From: Salvelinus alpinus
Lineage: Eukaryota; Chordata; Actinopteri; Salmoniformes; Salmonidae
Assembly (NCBI RefSeq): GCF_045679555.1
Contig: NC_092110.1
Span: 5,080,390 to 5,144,389 of the forward strand
Direction of reading: 5' to 3'
Length of the DNA stretch: 64,000 nucleotides
Shown: positions 49,467 through 60,769 of the stretch, one piece after another
Layout of the letters: each line of letters starts with the position of its first letter
Numbering within the stretch: the first letter of the stretch is position 1
Translations under genes and position numbers: made by a program
Notes under the pieces: generated by a model
Databases searched by the model: none
What the model saw: only the letters and a program-made list of their open reading frames with translations
Told to the model about the DNA's origin: nothing

Positions 49467-50810
49467 TGTGTGTGATTAATATCCACATCTATATATAAGG
49501 AGCGAGGGTGACTGAGAAAGAGAAGGGAGAGTGAAGACGATAGAGACCAAGGGGGACGGGGTAGAAAGCGAAACCAGCAGGCGCGTGCTCCAGCTCATTT
49601 GAAGTTTCATTAGAGGCGCTAGACCGGAGTCAGGGAGACCCAGGAGAGAGGGAGACTGAACCCGGAGAGAGGGAAACCGAGACCGGAGAGAGGGAAATCG
49701 AGACCGGAGAGAGACCGACAGAAGCAATCAAAGGATTTCCAGGAGAAGGGAAGTGGGACCAGAATCAATATGTGCTCACTCTCACCAACACTCACTCAGC
49801 ACCCACCAGACAGACTCTTATATAGACTCTTATTATAGACAACATCACAGAATGGACAGACACTACGGTCCATAGTCCCACAGCCAAACCAATCTGACAA
49901 ATCGGGTACGGTCAGGCAATAGATAGTTGGCCAATGGGCATAGATGAGGGATCTTTTACAGCATGTAAGCTTGCTTCTGTGTAGTTGCATGTACGATATA
50001 TAAAATCGGTTAACATATCAGAATCGGACAATATTAGCTAAAAATGCCAACATCAGTATCGGTCCGATGTTTAGTTTAACACCATGCCTAAACTTGATGC
50101 ACGCGTGCGCAAATAGATTTTGTCCCCCCCCACACCAAACGCAACCATGACACACAGGTTGAAATATCAAAACAAACTGAACCAATTATATTACATTTGG
50201 GGACAGGTTGAAAAGCATTAAACATTTATGGCAATTTAGCTAGCTAATTTGACCTGGGATATAAACGTTGAGTTGTTATTTTACCTGAAATGCACAAGGT
50301 CCTCTACTCCGACAATTAATCCACACATAAAACGGTCAACCGAATCGTTTTTAGTCATCTCTCCTCCTTCCAGGCTTTTTCTTCGTTGGACTTTATATGG
50401 CGATTGGCATCTAACTTTCATAATATGGTGTATTACCAGAGCCGACCGACCTTTGTTCATCTTTCAATCACCCACGTGGGTATAACCAATGAAGAGCTGG
50501 CACGTGGAGATATTCTTCTATAAACCAATGAGGAGATGGGAGAGGCAAGACTTGCGCCGCGTTCAGCGTCACAAATAGAACTGTCTTCTATTTTAGCGCT
50601 TGGCAACGCAGACACTCGTTGGCGAACGCGAGCAGCGCAATGATTGAATAACATGTATGTGTACATTTATTTTGCAACGCACGCGACGTGAGCGGTGTGG
50701 TCAGCACGTAACATCGATGTCAAAGCTGACGTGCATACCTATATAACTTAGGTACTTGACGTAAATGTTGCGCTACAAGTGCAACACAGCATTCCTAACC
50801 TAGCCCACAA
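49467..50810. other. mta1 intron; probable hAT-related non-coding sequence
   Basis: GAGACCGGAGAGAGGGAAAY repeats occur three times at 49650-49715. From about 49995 the words AATCGG and CAGTATCGGTCCGATG appear, resembling but not equal to the hAT-like ends above. There are no open frames of interest. Confidence 0.4.
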
Positions 50811-51055
50811 TGTCTGCTGTGTGGATCAGGCAGTCATTTGAAAGAGTAAGAACATTTCAGCGAGACAACTAAGGTGAAATCCATTAACGCCAAGATAATG
50901 GAATTCATTGCCCTTGACAATCAACCGTTCCCTGTCGTGGGTGATGTTGGCTTTCGCGACTGGTCGAGCACTGGTACACACTACCAAGTGCGCTATTTTT
51001 CAGATGTTGCCCTACCGGAGTTGCACAGTATTAGCGGCACTGCTATTAGCTTCAC
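50811..51055 (+). pseudogene. hAT transposase fragment (ZBED-like)
   Basis: The frame reads NAKIMEFIALDNQPFPVVGD, then VGF and RYFSDVALPEL. This resembles the segment after the BED zinc finger in ZBED/hAT transposases (IALDDQP…VVxDVGF…PSRRYFTD). Upstream residues QFERVRTFQRDN also fit but carry a stop. The BED finger and catalytic and dimerisation parts are absent. It is cut off at about 51060 by another repeat. Confidence 0.65.
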
Positions 51056-51061
51056 GACATA

Positions 51062-52748
51062 CTATGGAACACCGTTTGGGTCTATGCGTGTCAAAAAAGA
51101 TATGTCAAATAAACAAGCAAACACAGGCCACAAACAGTGTTTACACAATACCGCGTTGGTAATAAAGTATTATTTGTTAGACCGCAACTTCTGGGGTAGC
51201 TAGCTAGCTTTAGCTTGGTACCTAGCTAGCACCAATACAACCAGCCTGAAAACAATGACCAATAGAAACTGCAGTCACTTTCATTATTCTTCGCAATGAT
51301 TTAGGAATCCTTATGAGTAAGTATTAGCTAGGTAGCCACTTGTTTACCTTTTGAAATTGAACTTCAGTTCATGAAAATAAATAGCTAGCCAGCTACTTAG
51401 CTCTGTTGCCCAAAGCTAACGTTATAAGCAGCCAGCGCCATCTGGCTAGTGAGGCTCGACCGGACCGGGTTGGGTTGTGAAGCTAGCCACAATAAGGATT
51501 AGGCACAATAGTGGAATTTGCAGTTTGCCTTCAAAATAAAAGTACCTCTTTGAAAGCGATGCAGAAGGTTACAATTGATGGAATCATGCCATATTTAGAC
51601 TAGATAAATGTTAAAAAGGTTGGAATCGGAAGTTGGAATGTGAAGCAATGAAATGGGGTATCTGTCTACTTGACAGAACACAACTGAAGAGTTTACGCAA
51701 ATATTAGCGTTGTAGCTCTTATCGCGGGACTGACTGTGTGAAATCACCTCCCCAGTCAGCCCTTTGCGTGTATTGACATTCATATTGCACTGTACAGCTT
51801 TACCTAAGGATTGGTGATCAATGAAATGGGGTATCAGTCTACTCAATACACAAGATATTTTCCCCCAACGTCCTCCTCAGAGTTATCAGACTCCAAAACA
51901 ACGCAGTATTGTTTTTCCTCTGGAATAGTGTGCAATACACATAGGTTGACAATAAATGTGGCTCAATTCACAGTTGTTTCAGAGTCCCGCAATAAGAGCT
52001 ACAACGGTAATGTTCTCTGGGTGTCACTGAGTAGACTGATACCCCATGGCATTGATCCACAATCCATAGGTAAGGCTGTACAGTGAAATAAGTAAGCCCC
52101 CAATGCAATTCTAAAGTATAATACATCCAGTGTGATTAACAGATTTGTGAAATTAACAATTTGTCTTTTGTTGATTTTATATAACATTCCATCCTCATTT
52201 AGCATGAACTATTCAATTATGGCATAAATCTACTATTTGTATTCACTTACATCACTGTCAATGACACTTTTATTTTCAAGGCTAACCGCAAAGTCCAATA
52301 TTGGGCTTGTCCTTATTGTGGCTAGCTTCACAAATGGGTCCGACCGCCATTAATCAAATAAGAGCTGTCTTATAAAATTAGGGTTATTTTAGATGACACC
52401 TAGCTATATAGTTAGCTAGCTAACTATAGCTACTGAAACAGATGACGTTTTGCTATGTTTTTGTGGAAGAACATTGTTTGCATCCATCAGCTAGCTAGCT
52501 TTTTTTTTTATGACCAGCCATGTAGGTGCGCGAGACAACTTTACCAGCATCATAGCATACGTATCAATATCACCCGTATTTCATGTCACAACGATTCAGT
52601 GTAATCAATGTGTAATAGCCACGTAAAAAAAATGAATGAACGCGTTAAATTATGTGACGTGCAGTCATATTCAGGTCCTGATTGGTCAACAAGCTTATTT
52701 GACGTGTATCTTCTTTTGACAAGCAAAGACCCAAACGGCGTCCCATAG
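51062..52748. mobile_element. Inverted-repeat element interrupting the hAT transposase relic
   Basis: The left arm ACCGTTTGGGTCTATGCGTG (51069 on) and further to AAATAAACAAGC match the reverse complement of the right arm near 52689-52740 (GCCGTTTGGGTCTTTGCTTG…AAATAAGC), about 48 bp. The ends have the form CTATGGRACRCCGTTTGGG. The interior contains a foldback at 51637-52085 and no frame. Confidence 0.6.
51637..52085. repeat. Foldback repeat: one unit twice direct and once inverted
   Basis: AATGAAATGGGGTATCWGTC occurs at about 51648 and 51819, and in reverse complement at about 52030-52055 (AGACTGATACCCCATGG). The outer arms CTGTACAGCTTTACCTAAGG and its partner (reverse of ATAGGTAAGGCTGTACAG) extend the stem to about 62 bp. 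GTAGCTCTTATCGCGGGACT has an inverted partner at 51980-52005. Confidence 0.75.
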
Positions 52749-52899
52749 AAATCCTGGTTGAGAATGAAACGACTGAACAAATTAACAACAAAACAGCACA
52801 GCAAGTAAGTGAAAGAAATAGGTTTTGATGATGTTTTACTGGTAATGGGGACATGCGTAAATGCCAACAAAATAACTTTTTGGTCAGAGTGGTGTGTGT

Positions 52900-53024
52900 G
52901 TAACCTTTATTTAACTAGGCAAGCCAGTTAAGAATAAATTATTATTTACAATGACGGCCTACCCGGGCCAAACAATGACGATGCTGGGCCAATTGTGCTC
53001 TGCCCTATGGGACTCCCAATATTA
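52900..53024 (-). mobile_element. Truncated SINE (SmaI/FokI-like)
   Basis: Reversed tail TAACCTTTATTTAACTAGGC, then TTACAATGACGGCCTACCC and TATGGGACTCCCAAT. The tRNA-like head is missing. It shares the body with the SINE at 10262-10468. Confidence 0.8.
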
Positions 53025-54429
53025 GTTTTGGATTATATTATATTTGACTACTCGGCTGTACCTAGTCAATAATACAATCACAGTACTGAATCGCAATGCA
53101 TATAGAATCACAATACATGTCGTATAGGCACTTAAGTATTGTGTTAATATCGTCCCAGGCAATTCCCAGCCTGAGTTGAAGAGGGTCAACCATCAGGCCT
53201 GCTTTGGCCTGGGGTTCTGTAGCCAGGTGGTGGACAGGTGCAGTAGCACCATTAACACCAGCCCCTGACTGACTCCCTGAGCCCTGACTCGCTCTACCCA
53301 TAAAAAGACACAGCCAATTTTCTGGCACAGCACCAAATCCATACTCTCCACAAATTGCCTCTCCATCTCACCTGCCCGTATCAATTCTCAATTATTGATG
53401 AATGAGAGGCCTTACAAGTAGAGGAGGGAAAGAAGAGAGACACACCTCCGATCCTGAGCTCTGAAGGACTTTTACTTTATTTAACGATGCATTCTTCTAA
53501 AAGTTATGAAGTCTAGCCTACATTGAGAAGTGGTTCTTCTGTACTTCACCACTCGATTTGTTTGTGCTTGTGAATGGATTCATCGTCACCATTGACGTCT
53601 ATTGTTTACTGAAACTAACGGCCTACAGTTCTAGAGCTCTCAGAATAGAAAGGGAAATTAAAGAGAGGCTAAGTCATTTGGGCCTGAGGGAGGGGCCAGA
53701 GGAGCAAAAGGCCATGTCAGTGGGACTGACCACTCAGGAGGCAGCTCTGCCGACAGGGGCGGGGCTAAGACCTGGAGTAAGGGTGCAGTCACAGGCCCTC
53801 TAAGGGAAGGCTCCAACCGAATCCCGGCAAGGAAAATATTTGATCTGTGACTCACAGCACACACACCGCACAGGCAATAATCCAGAATGGAGAAAGAAAG
53901 CCACCCGGTACAACACAAGGACAATGTTCCACAGGGCCACTCAGAGAGTAAAGTTCCCTCTCCCATTTCCAAACACACACTGTTTGGGAAAGCCAGATCT
54001 CCCCCTTTTCACTCTTTGTCCTTGGGCTGACGGCTCCAGAGCTCAGACAGGATACAGCAGCAGCCCACCACCACACCCATGGGGTGAAGAGCCATTCCTT
54101 ACATGCATACTTCACATATTGCAAATGTCTGGCTGGGGCAGCGTCCCAAACGGCACCCTGTTCCCTACATAGTGCACTATGAGTCCTGGTCGCAAGTAGT
54201 GCACTATATAGGGAATAGGGTGCCATTTGGGACAATTAGGGAATTCTGGAGGACTGACTGATGGTGCTGGCTGCACATAGAACCAAGAGGCCCATACTCC
54301 ACACACAGACAAATGCACACAAACCAGCACAAGTTGGGACTGTCCGGGACACACACGGCTCTCAAAAATGAACAGTGGTTCTCCCGCAGGAACGCACAGA
54401 AAGAGAAGAGAGGAGAGAGCTCATGGGCT
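53025..54429. other. mta1 intron, no feature seen
   Basis: No supported exon, RNA or repeat, apart from a short inverted pair GGTGCCATTTGGGAC / GTCCCAAACGGCACC at about 54145 and 54220, of the kind often left by small palindromic elements. Confidence 0.4.
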
Positions 54430-56866
54430 CCTGAGTTCTTCTGCAAAAAAATATTGAATTAGAGTTGGATAAATGTAGATGAACTTTCATTTTTTCACAA
54501 GGACTTACAGGATACTAACCTAAACATTAAAACCTCCAATCCAATTCAAAATTCTATACCTAAAAACTTAATTTTGGACAAAATGATCTGAATGGACTAT
54601 TAGTACCAAGGACTATCAAGAAAAAAAAAACTTCTACCAAACCAAAACCTGCAGAAGAAACACAGTGGAACCTGGAAATACCGTCCAACACAAAACTGAG
54701 TGAGTAATATTCCGTCTGAAGCTACAGTCTGAAGCCAAACATTTAAAGACCATCTCTAGGTAATGTTGTTATATAAAGCTATGTAAATCAGTATACTAAG
54801 CTACCAAGCTGCTAGAACAGAGCAGACCTGGCGCCACCTTCAATTAGCACTGAACTCTGATGTGTGAAAACTCTTGAGCCCAACAATGGCAGGAGAGTTT
54901 CACAGACAACCATCCCCTGACATGGCACAGTGCTATAAGAGCACACATTACCCCGGTGTCAGAGAGAGGGTATTGGCCCAGGGTGGAAACTCAGAATACT
55001 AGACATTGAGGAAATTAAAACAACCTCTGTCAACGTGTACACGTCCGGGACAGTAATGGTGCAGGGCATCCTCATGCAATCCCAGCAGGACTCTTACGGA
55101 ATCAAAGAGAAAGCACTGCAGGAAAAGCTCTCTCTCTCTGTGATGACTCCCCCATCCTGAGTGAGTTTGATCACACCTCTTCAAACTAAAAGGATAGTCA
55201 CCCCCCCAGCACTGAACACACCCAGGTCCCCACAACTGCACTGCTCCTCCATCATTGAGAGGGATACATTCACAGAGCTGGAGAGAGACATGGAACTCTT
55301 TTACAAGAAACACTGTGTAAAAGAGATGGACGCACTGGTTGCCCTCTAGGTTACAGAGAGCTGGTAGTCCCATCCACCAAACTACCAGGTGTGAAACAGG
55401 GAAGAGACTCAGGGTGTATGCTAATTTGGTATAGAGCAGACCGAATCCACTATTAAATTAGTCAAAACAGGAACATTTTACATCTGGCTAGAAATTATTA
55501 AGGAAATGATCTCAACAGAGAAAAATGTCCTTGTGTGCTAGCTATTGCCCCAATAGAATCCCCATATTTTAAACGATGACAGCTTCTACATCCTAGAGGG
55601 GGATCTCAACAATTTCCAGGCTCAGGGACATGTACTAGTCTGTGGCGAACAAAATGCCAGAACTGGACAAGAACCCGACACCCTCAGCACACAGGGAGAC
55701 AAACACCTACCTGGAGGTGACAGCATTCCCTCCGCCGCATGTCGCACTAGACACAACATACTGTAACCAACAGAAACAGGTCACACCTCCTGGAGCTCTG
55801 TCCCACGCTGGGTAAGTACATAGTCAATGGTAGGCTGAGGGGGCTCCTATGGTAGGTACACCTATAGCTCATCTCTTGGCAGTGGTACTGTAGACTACTT
55901 TATCACTGACCTCAACCCAGAGTCTCTTAAAGCATTCAGTCCACTGACATCACAGCAAAATCATGTGGCATCAAACTAAAGGAACTGAATAAAAAAATGC
56001 TATAGATGGAAGGAAAATAGTGTTGAGAACTACCAAAAAAACAATTAGGCAACAACAAATTCAATCCCTTCTAGACAATTCCCTGGACAAAAGGTTTCAC
56101 TGTAATAGTGAAGGTGTAAATTTGGCAGTAGAAAACCTAGACAGCATATTTGACCTCTCAGCTTCCCTATCAAAAAAATGTAATGCAAAGCAGACAACCT
56201 AAGAAATTAACAATGACAAAAGGTTTGATGAAGAATTCAAAAACCTAAGAAATTGAGAACCTATCCAACCAAAAACAGAGACCCAGAAAACCTGAGTCTA
56301 CGCCTTCACTATGGTGAATCACTGAAAGCAGAAATACACTACGGAAGGAGAAACAGCACGTCAGAAATCTGCTCAATGTAATTGAAGAATCCATCAAATC
56401 TAACCACTTCTGGGAAAATGGGAAAACTCAAAACACCACCACAAAGATTTATCTATCCAAAACAGAGATGTATGGATAAACCACTTCTCCAATCTTTTTG
56501 GCTCTATAACAAAGAACAGCAAAAACAGACATGATCAAACACAAATCTTAGAATCAACTATTAAAGACTCCCAAAACACACTGGATTCTCCAATTACATT
56601 GAATGACCTACAGGACAAAATACAAACCCTCCAACCCAAAAAGGCCTGTGGTGTTGATGGTATCCTAAATTAAATTGGCTATACTTAAACTGTTTATCAT
56701 CCTCAGCTCTGGCATCTTCCCCAATATTTTTAACCAAGGACTGATCACCCCAATCCATAAAATTGGAGACAAATTTGACCCCAATAACTACCGGGGGATA
56801 TGCGTCAACAGCAGCCTTGGGAAAATCCTCTGCATTATCATTAACAGCAGACTCGTATGTTTCCTC
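54430..56866 (+). mobile_element. Degenerate non-LTR retrotransposon, 5' part (endonuclease to first RT motifs)
   Basis: Decayed plus-strand protein scraps: an endonuclease block reading IVNGRLRG…SSLGSGTVDYF-ITDLNP-like near 55810-55925, then at 56680-56865 GIFPNIFNQGLITPIHKIGD followed by KFDPNNYRGICVNSSLGKIL. That block is reverse transcriptase motif 1-2. Many stops and frameshifts. It continues at 58223 after a hAT-like insertion. Confidence 0.8.
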
Positions 56867-58222
56867 TAGAGGTCGGCCGATTAATTGGAATGGCCGATAA
56901 CTTCAAATCGGCCCTAATTTTTCATAACAAATCGGTAAATCGGCATTTTTGGACACCGATCATGGCCGATTACATTGCACTCCACGAGGAGACTGCGTGG
57001 CAGGCTGACTACCTGTTATGCGAGTGCAGCAAGGAGCCATGGTAAGGTGCTAGATAGCATTAAATGTATCTTATAAAAAACAATCAATCTTAGCATAATC
57101 ACTAGTTAACTACACATGATTGATGATATTACTAGTTTATCTAGCTTGTCCTGCGTTGCATGTAATCGATGCGGTGCCTGTTAAATTATCATTGAATCAT
57201 AGCCTACTTCGCCAAACGGGTGATTTAACAGGCGCAGTCGCAAAAAAGCACTGTCGTTGCACCAATGTGTACCTAAACATCAACGCCTTTCTTAAAATCA
57301 ATACACAATTATATATTTTTAAACCTGAATATTTGGTTAATATTGCCTGCTAACATGAATTTATTTTAACTAGGGAAATTGTGTCACTTCTCTTGCTTTC
57401 TGTGCAACAGAGTCAAGGTATATGCAGCAGTTTGGGCCGCCTGGCTCATTGCGAATTGTGTGAAGACCATTTCTTCCTAACAAAGCCAACTTCGCCAAAC
57501 GGGGAATGATTTAACAAAAGCGCATATGCGGAAAAAAAGCACAATCGTTGCACTAATGTACCTAACCATAAATGCCTTTCTTAAAATCAATACACAGAAG
57601 TATATATTTTTAAACCTGCATATTTAGCTAAAAGAAATCCAGGTTAGCAGGCAATATTAACCAGGTGAAATTGTGTCACTTCTCTTGCGTTCATTGCACG
57701 CAGAGTCAGGGTATATGCAACAGTTTGGGCCGCCTGGCTCATTGCGAACTAATTTGCCATAATTTTACGTAATTATGACATAACATTGAAGGTTGTGCAA
57801 TGTAACAGGAATATTTACTTATGGATGCCACCCGTTAGATAAAATACAGAACGGTTCTGTATTTCACTGAAAGAATAAACGTTTTGTTTTCGAAATGATC
57901 GTTTCCGGACATGACCATATTAATGACCTAAGGCTCGTATTTCTGTGTGTTATTATATTATAATTAAGTCTGATTTGATAGAGCAGTCTGACTGAGCGGT
58001 GGTAGGCAGCAGCAGGCTTGTAAGCATTCATTCAAACAGCACTTTACTGCGTTTGCTAGCAGCTCTTCGCAATGCTTCAAGCATTGCGCTGTTTATGACT
58101 TCAAGCCTATCAACTCCCGAGATTAGGCTGGCAATACTTAAGTACCTATTAGAACATCCAATAGTCAAAGGTATATGAAATACAAATGGTATAGAGAGAA
58201 ATAGTCCTATAATAACTAATAG
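56867..58222. mobile_element. hAT-like element copy 2, 3'-truncated, inside the LINE
   Basis: It begins TAGAGGTCGGCCGATTAATT and follows copy 1 closely (including GGACACCGAT, TTAAACCTGCATATTTAGCT, GGCCGCCTGGCTCATTGCGA). It lacks both nested insertions and stops after CTATAATAACTAATAG without the right TIR. A 192-bp segment of copy 1 (47091-47283, bounded by ACTGG repeats) is also missing. Confidence 0.88.
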
Positions 58223-59836
58223 ATAAAAACAAACAAAAAAGGCAAAATCTTCATGCTTTGTTGATTTCAAAAAAGCATGATTCAATTTGACATGAGGGTC
58301 TGCTATACAGATTGATGGAAAGTGGTGTTGGGGGGAAAAAAACATACATTATAAAATCCACGTACACAAACAAAACTGGCAAAAAGAAACATTTCTTTCC
58401 ACATGGCCGGGGGGGAGACAGGGATGCAGCTTAAGCCCCACCCTCTTCAACATATATATCAACGAATTGGCGAGGGCACAAGAACAGTCTGCAGCACCCG
58501 GCCTCACCCTACTAGAATCTGAAGTCAAATGTCTGTTTGCTGATGATCTAGTGCTTCTGTCCCCAACCAAGGACGGCCTACAGCAGCATCTAGATGTTCT
58601 GCACAGATTCTGTCAGACCTGGGCCCTGACAGTAAATCTCAGTAAGACAAAAATAATGGGTGTTCCAAAAAAGGCCCAGTTGCCAGGACCAGAAATACAA
58701 ATTCCATCTCGACACCGTTGCCCTAGAGCACACAAAAAAAACTATACATACCTCGGCGTAAACATCAGCGCCACAGGTAACTTCCACAAAGCTGTGAACA
58801 ATCTGAGAGACAAGGCAAGAAAGACCTATGCCATCAAAACATAAAATTCAACATACCAATTAGGATCTGGCCAAAAATACATGAATCAGTTATAGAACCC
58901 ATCGCCCTTTATGGTTGTGAGGTCTGGGGTCAACTCACCAACCAATAATTCACAAAAAAAAGGGACAAACACCAAATCCTCTGTGTACAACATAAAACAG
59001 CAAATAACGCATGCAGAGCAGAATTAGGCCGATACCCGCTAATTAACAAAATCCAGAAAGGCGCCGTTAAATTCTACAACCACCTAAAAGGAAGCAATTC
59101 CCAAACCTTCCTAAAAAAGCCATCAACTACAGAGAAATGAACCTGGAGAAGAGGCCCCAAGCAAGTTGGTGCTGGGGCTCTGTTCACAAACAGAGCCCCA
59201 GGACAGCATCACAATTAGATTCAATCAAATCATGAGAAAACAAAAAGACAATTATTTGACACACAGCAAAGAATTTACTGGCCCTAAACAGAGAGTACAC
59301 AGTGGCTAATACGTGACCACTGTGCCCGACCCAAAATTAAGGAAATCTTTGACGGATGTACAGACTTTGTGAGCATAGCCTTGCTATTAAGAAAGGCTAC
59401 CGTAGGCAGACATGGCTCTCAAGAGAATCAGGCGATGTGCATACTGCCCACAAAATTAGGTGGAACTGAGCTGCACTTCCTAACCTCCTGCCAAATGTAT
59501 GATCATATTAGAGACACATACTTCCTCAGATTACACAGATCCACAAAGAACTCGAAAACAAATCCAATTTTGATAAACGCCCATATCTATTGGGTGAAAT
59601 ACCAGTGTGTCATCACAGCAGCAACATTTGTGACCTGTTGCCACAATGGCAACCAGTGATGAAAAAACACCTTTTGTACTTTAACTATTTGCACATCATT
59701 TCAACACTGACATATGAAATGTTTATTCTTTTGCAACTTTTGTTTTTCATTTCCCTTCTGTTTTTTTAATCTATTTCACTTGCTTTGGCAATGTACACAT
59801 ATGTTTCCCATGCCAATAAAGCCCCTTAAATTAAAT
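58223..59836 (+). mobile_element. Degenerate non-LTR retrotransposon, 3' part
   Basis: It resumes with a motif A block (CFVDFKKA-DSI…HEGLLY, disrupted). The frame at 58467-58844 contains LFADDLVLLSPTKDGLQQHL (the catalytic ADD pair), WALTVNLSKTKIM (motif D) and TYLGVNISATGNF. Later scraps include ALYGCEVWG and the end near CCAATAAAGCCCCTTAAAT, a typical LINE 3' end with a polyadenylation signal. About 40-50 codons between motif 2 and motif A are lost at the junction with the hAT-like copy. Confidence 0.85.
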
Positions 59837-60089
59837 GGAGAGCTCCTCCTTACTAACTGTGTGGTCCACAAAAAACAACCCACTGCCACAGAATCCCCCC
59901 CACTTCTCTGCACACACGCTACCACACCCAAACTAACGTTCGGCCCCACAGATTCAGTCGTATGAGTGGACACAGTAGTGCAGTCAGTGAGTTAGGCCTT
60001 GGGAGTGCTGCAGTCTAGAAGGCTTAAATTCTCCAGTCAGTCAGTCAGTCCCTGGGTCTGATGCTCCCTCTTCTCAGTCAGCATCAGCT
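59837..60089. other. mta1 intron, no feature seen
   Basis: Unique-looking sequence. Contains CAGT repeats at 60035-60050. Confidence 0.35.
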
Positions 60090-60250
60090 ACAACCCTCAC
60101 AGCTACCACCCTCACAGCTACCGGCAGCAACAGCTACCACCCTCACAGCTACCGGCAGCAACAGCTACCACCCTCACAGCTACCGGCAGCAACAGCTACC
60201 ACCCTCACAGCTACAGCCCTCACAGTAACCGGCAGCAACAGCTACAACCC
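60090..60250. repeat. Minisatellite, 31-bp unit
   Basis: The unit CAGCTACCACCCTCACAGCT + ACCGGCAGCAA starts recur at 31-base spacing (CCGG at 60121, 60152 and 60183), with degenerate flanking units. The unit itself contains two AGCTACC sub-repeats. Confidence 0.92.
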
Positions 60251-60675
60251 TCACAGCCACAAACACTGCAAAGCTACACAATTCTGCATGGACGAGCAAA
60301 CGTACAGAAAACTCTGACATTTGCCTAGTCCAAGACGAATACATAGGTCCTTCACTACATATTCACTCTTCAGGCAGAAGTCAATAGGTTCAATTAGGTT
60401 TAGATTGCACATCTGTAAACCTTATACACAGAGCACTTGAGTCAAACTGTCCATTTGATCTGTACAAGGCGATGAAGTGTCATTGGATGCTGAATGGTGG
60501 TTAGTGAACAGGTCTCTCTTGCGAGACGCTTAATCGGAATGAGAATAGCCTGTTTAAAGGTTCCATCCATTTAAAAGTGGTTTCTGACTGAACAGTCATT
60601 ATACTACGGGATTTGAATTTTGGCATTCGATGTTGAAGACTTCTGACTGAACAGTGAACCGTGCGTGTCACTCAC
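60251..60675. other. mta1 intron next to the BAH exon, no feature seen
   Basis: Nothing repeat-like or coding was recognised. Confidence 0.35.
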
Positions 60676-60769
60676 GTGCGTGTTTGTCGGCCAGGGCGAT
60701 GAGTGTCGAGGAGATGTCCCTGCGTCGATAGAAACACACCACTTTAGCCTCCACGTTTCCATTGGCAGT
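60676..60769 (-). CDS. mta1: mta1 coding exon (BAH domain, first visible exon)
   Basis: This 94-base exon lies between a TTGCAG acceptor and a GTGAGT donor. It encodes [20 protein letters not shown] and continues to LADKHA, a core part of the bromo-adjacent homology domain. It starts in phase 0 and leaves one base, which pairs with two bases of the exon at 43850-43982 to make Arg (…HA-R-ELEEE). The preceding family segment, the start Met through RRIEELNK, was not found up to 64000. Confidence 0.95.

Larger units (their letters stand above)
43983..60675 (-). other. mta1: mta1 giant intron (16.7 kb) dominated by transposons
   Basis: The exons on either side join in phase (…KHA-R-ELEEE), so everything between them is intron. 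Most of the length is accounted for by a Tc1 with nested insertions (44551-49466), hAT-related sequence (about 49980-52900), a SINE piece, a LINE split by a hAT-like copy (54430-59836) and a minisatellite (60090-60250). Confidence 0.85.
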
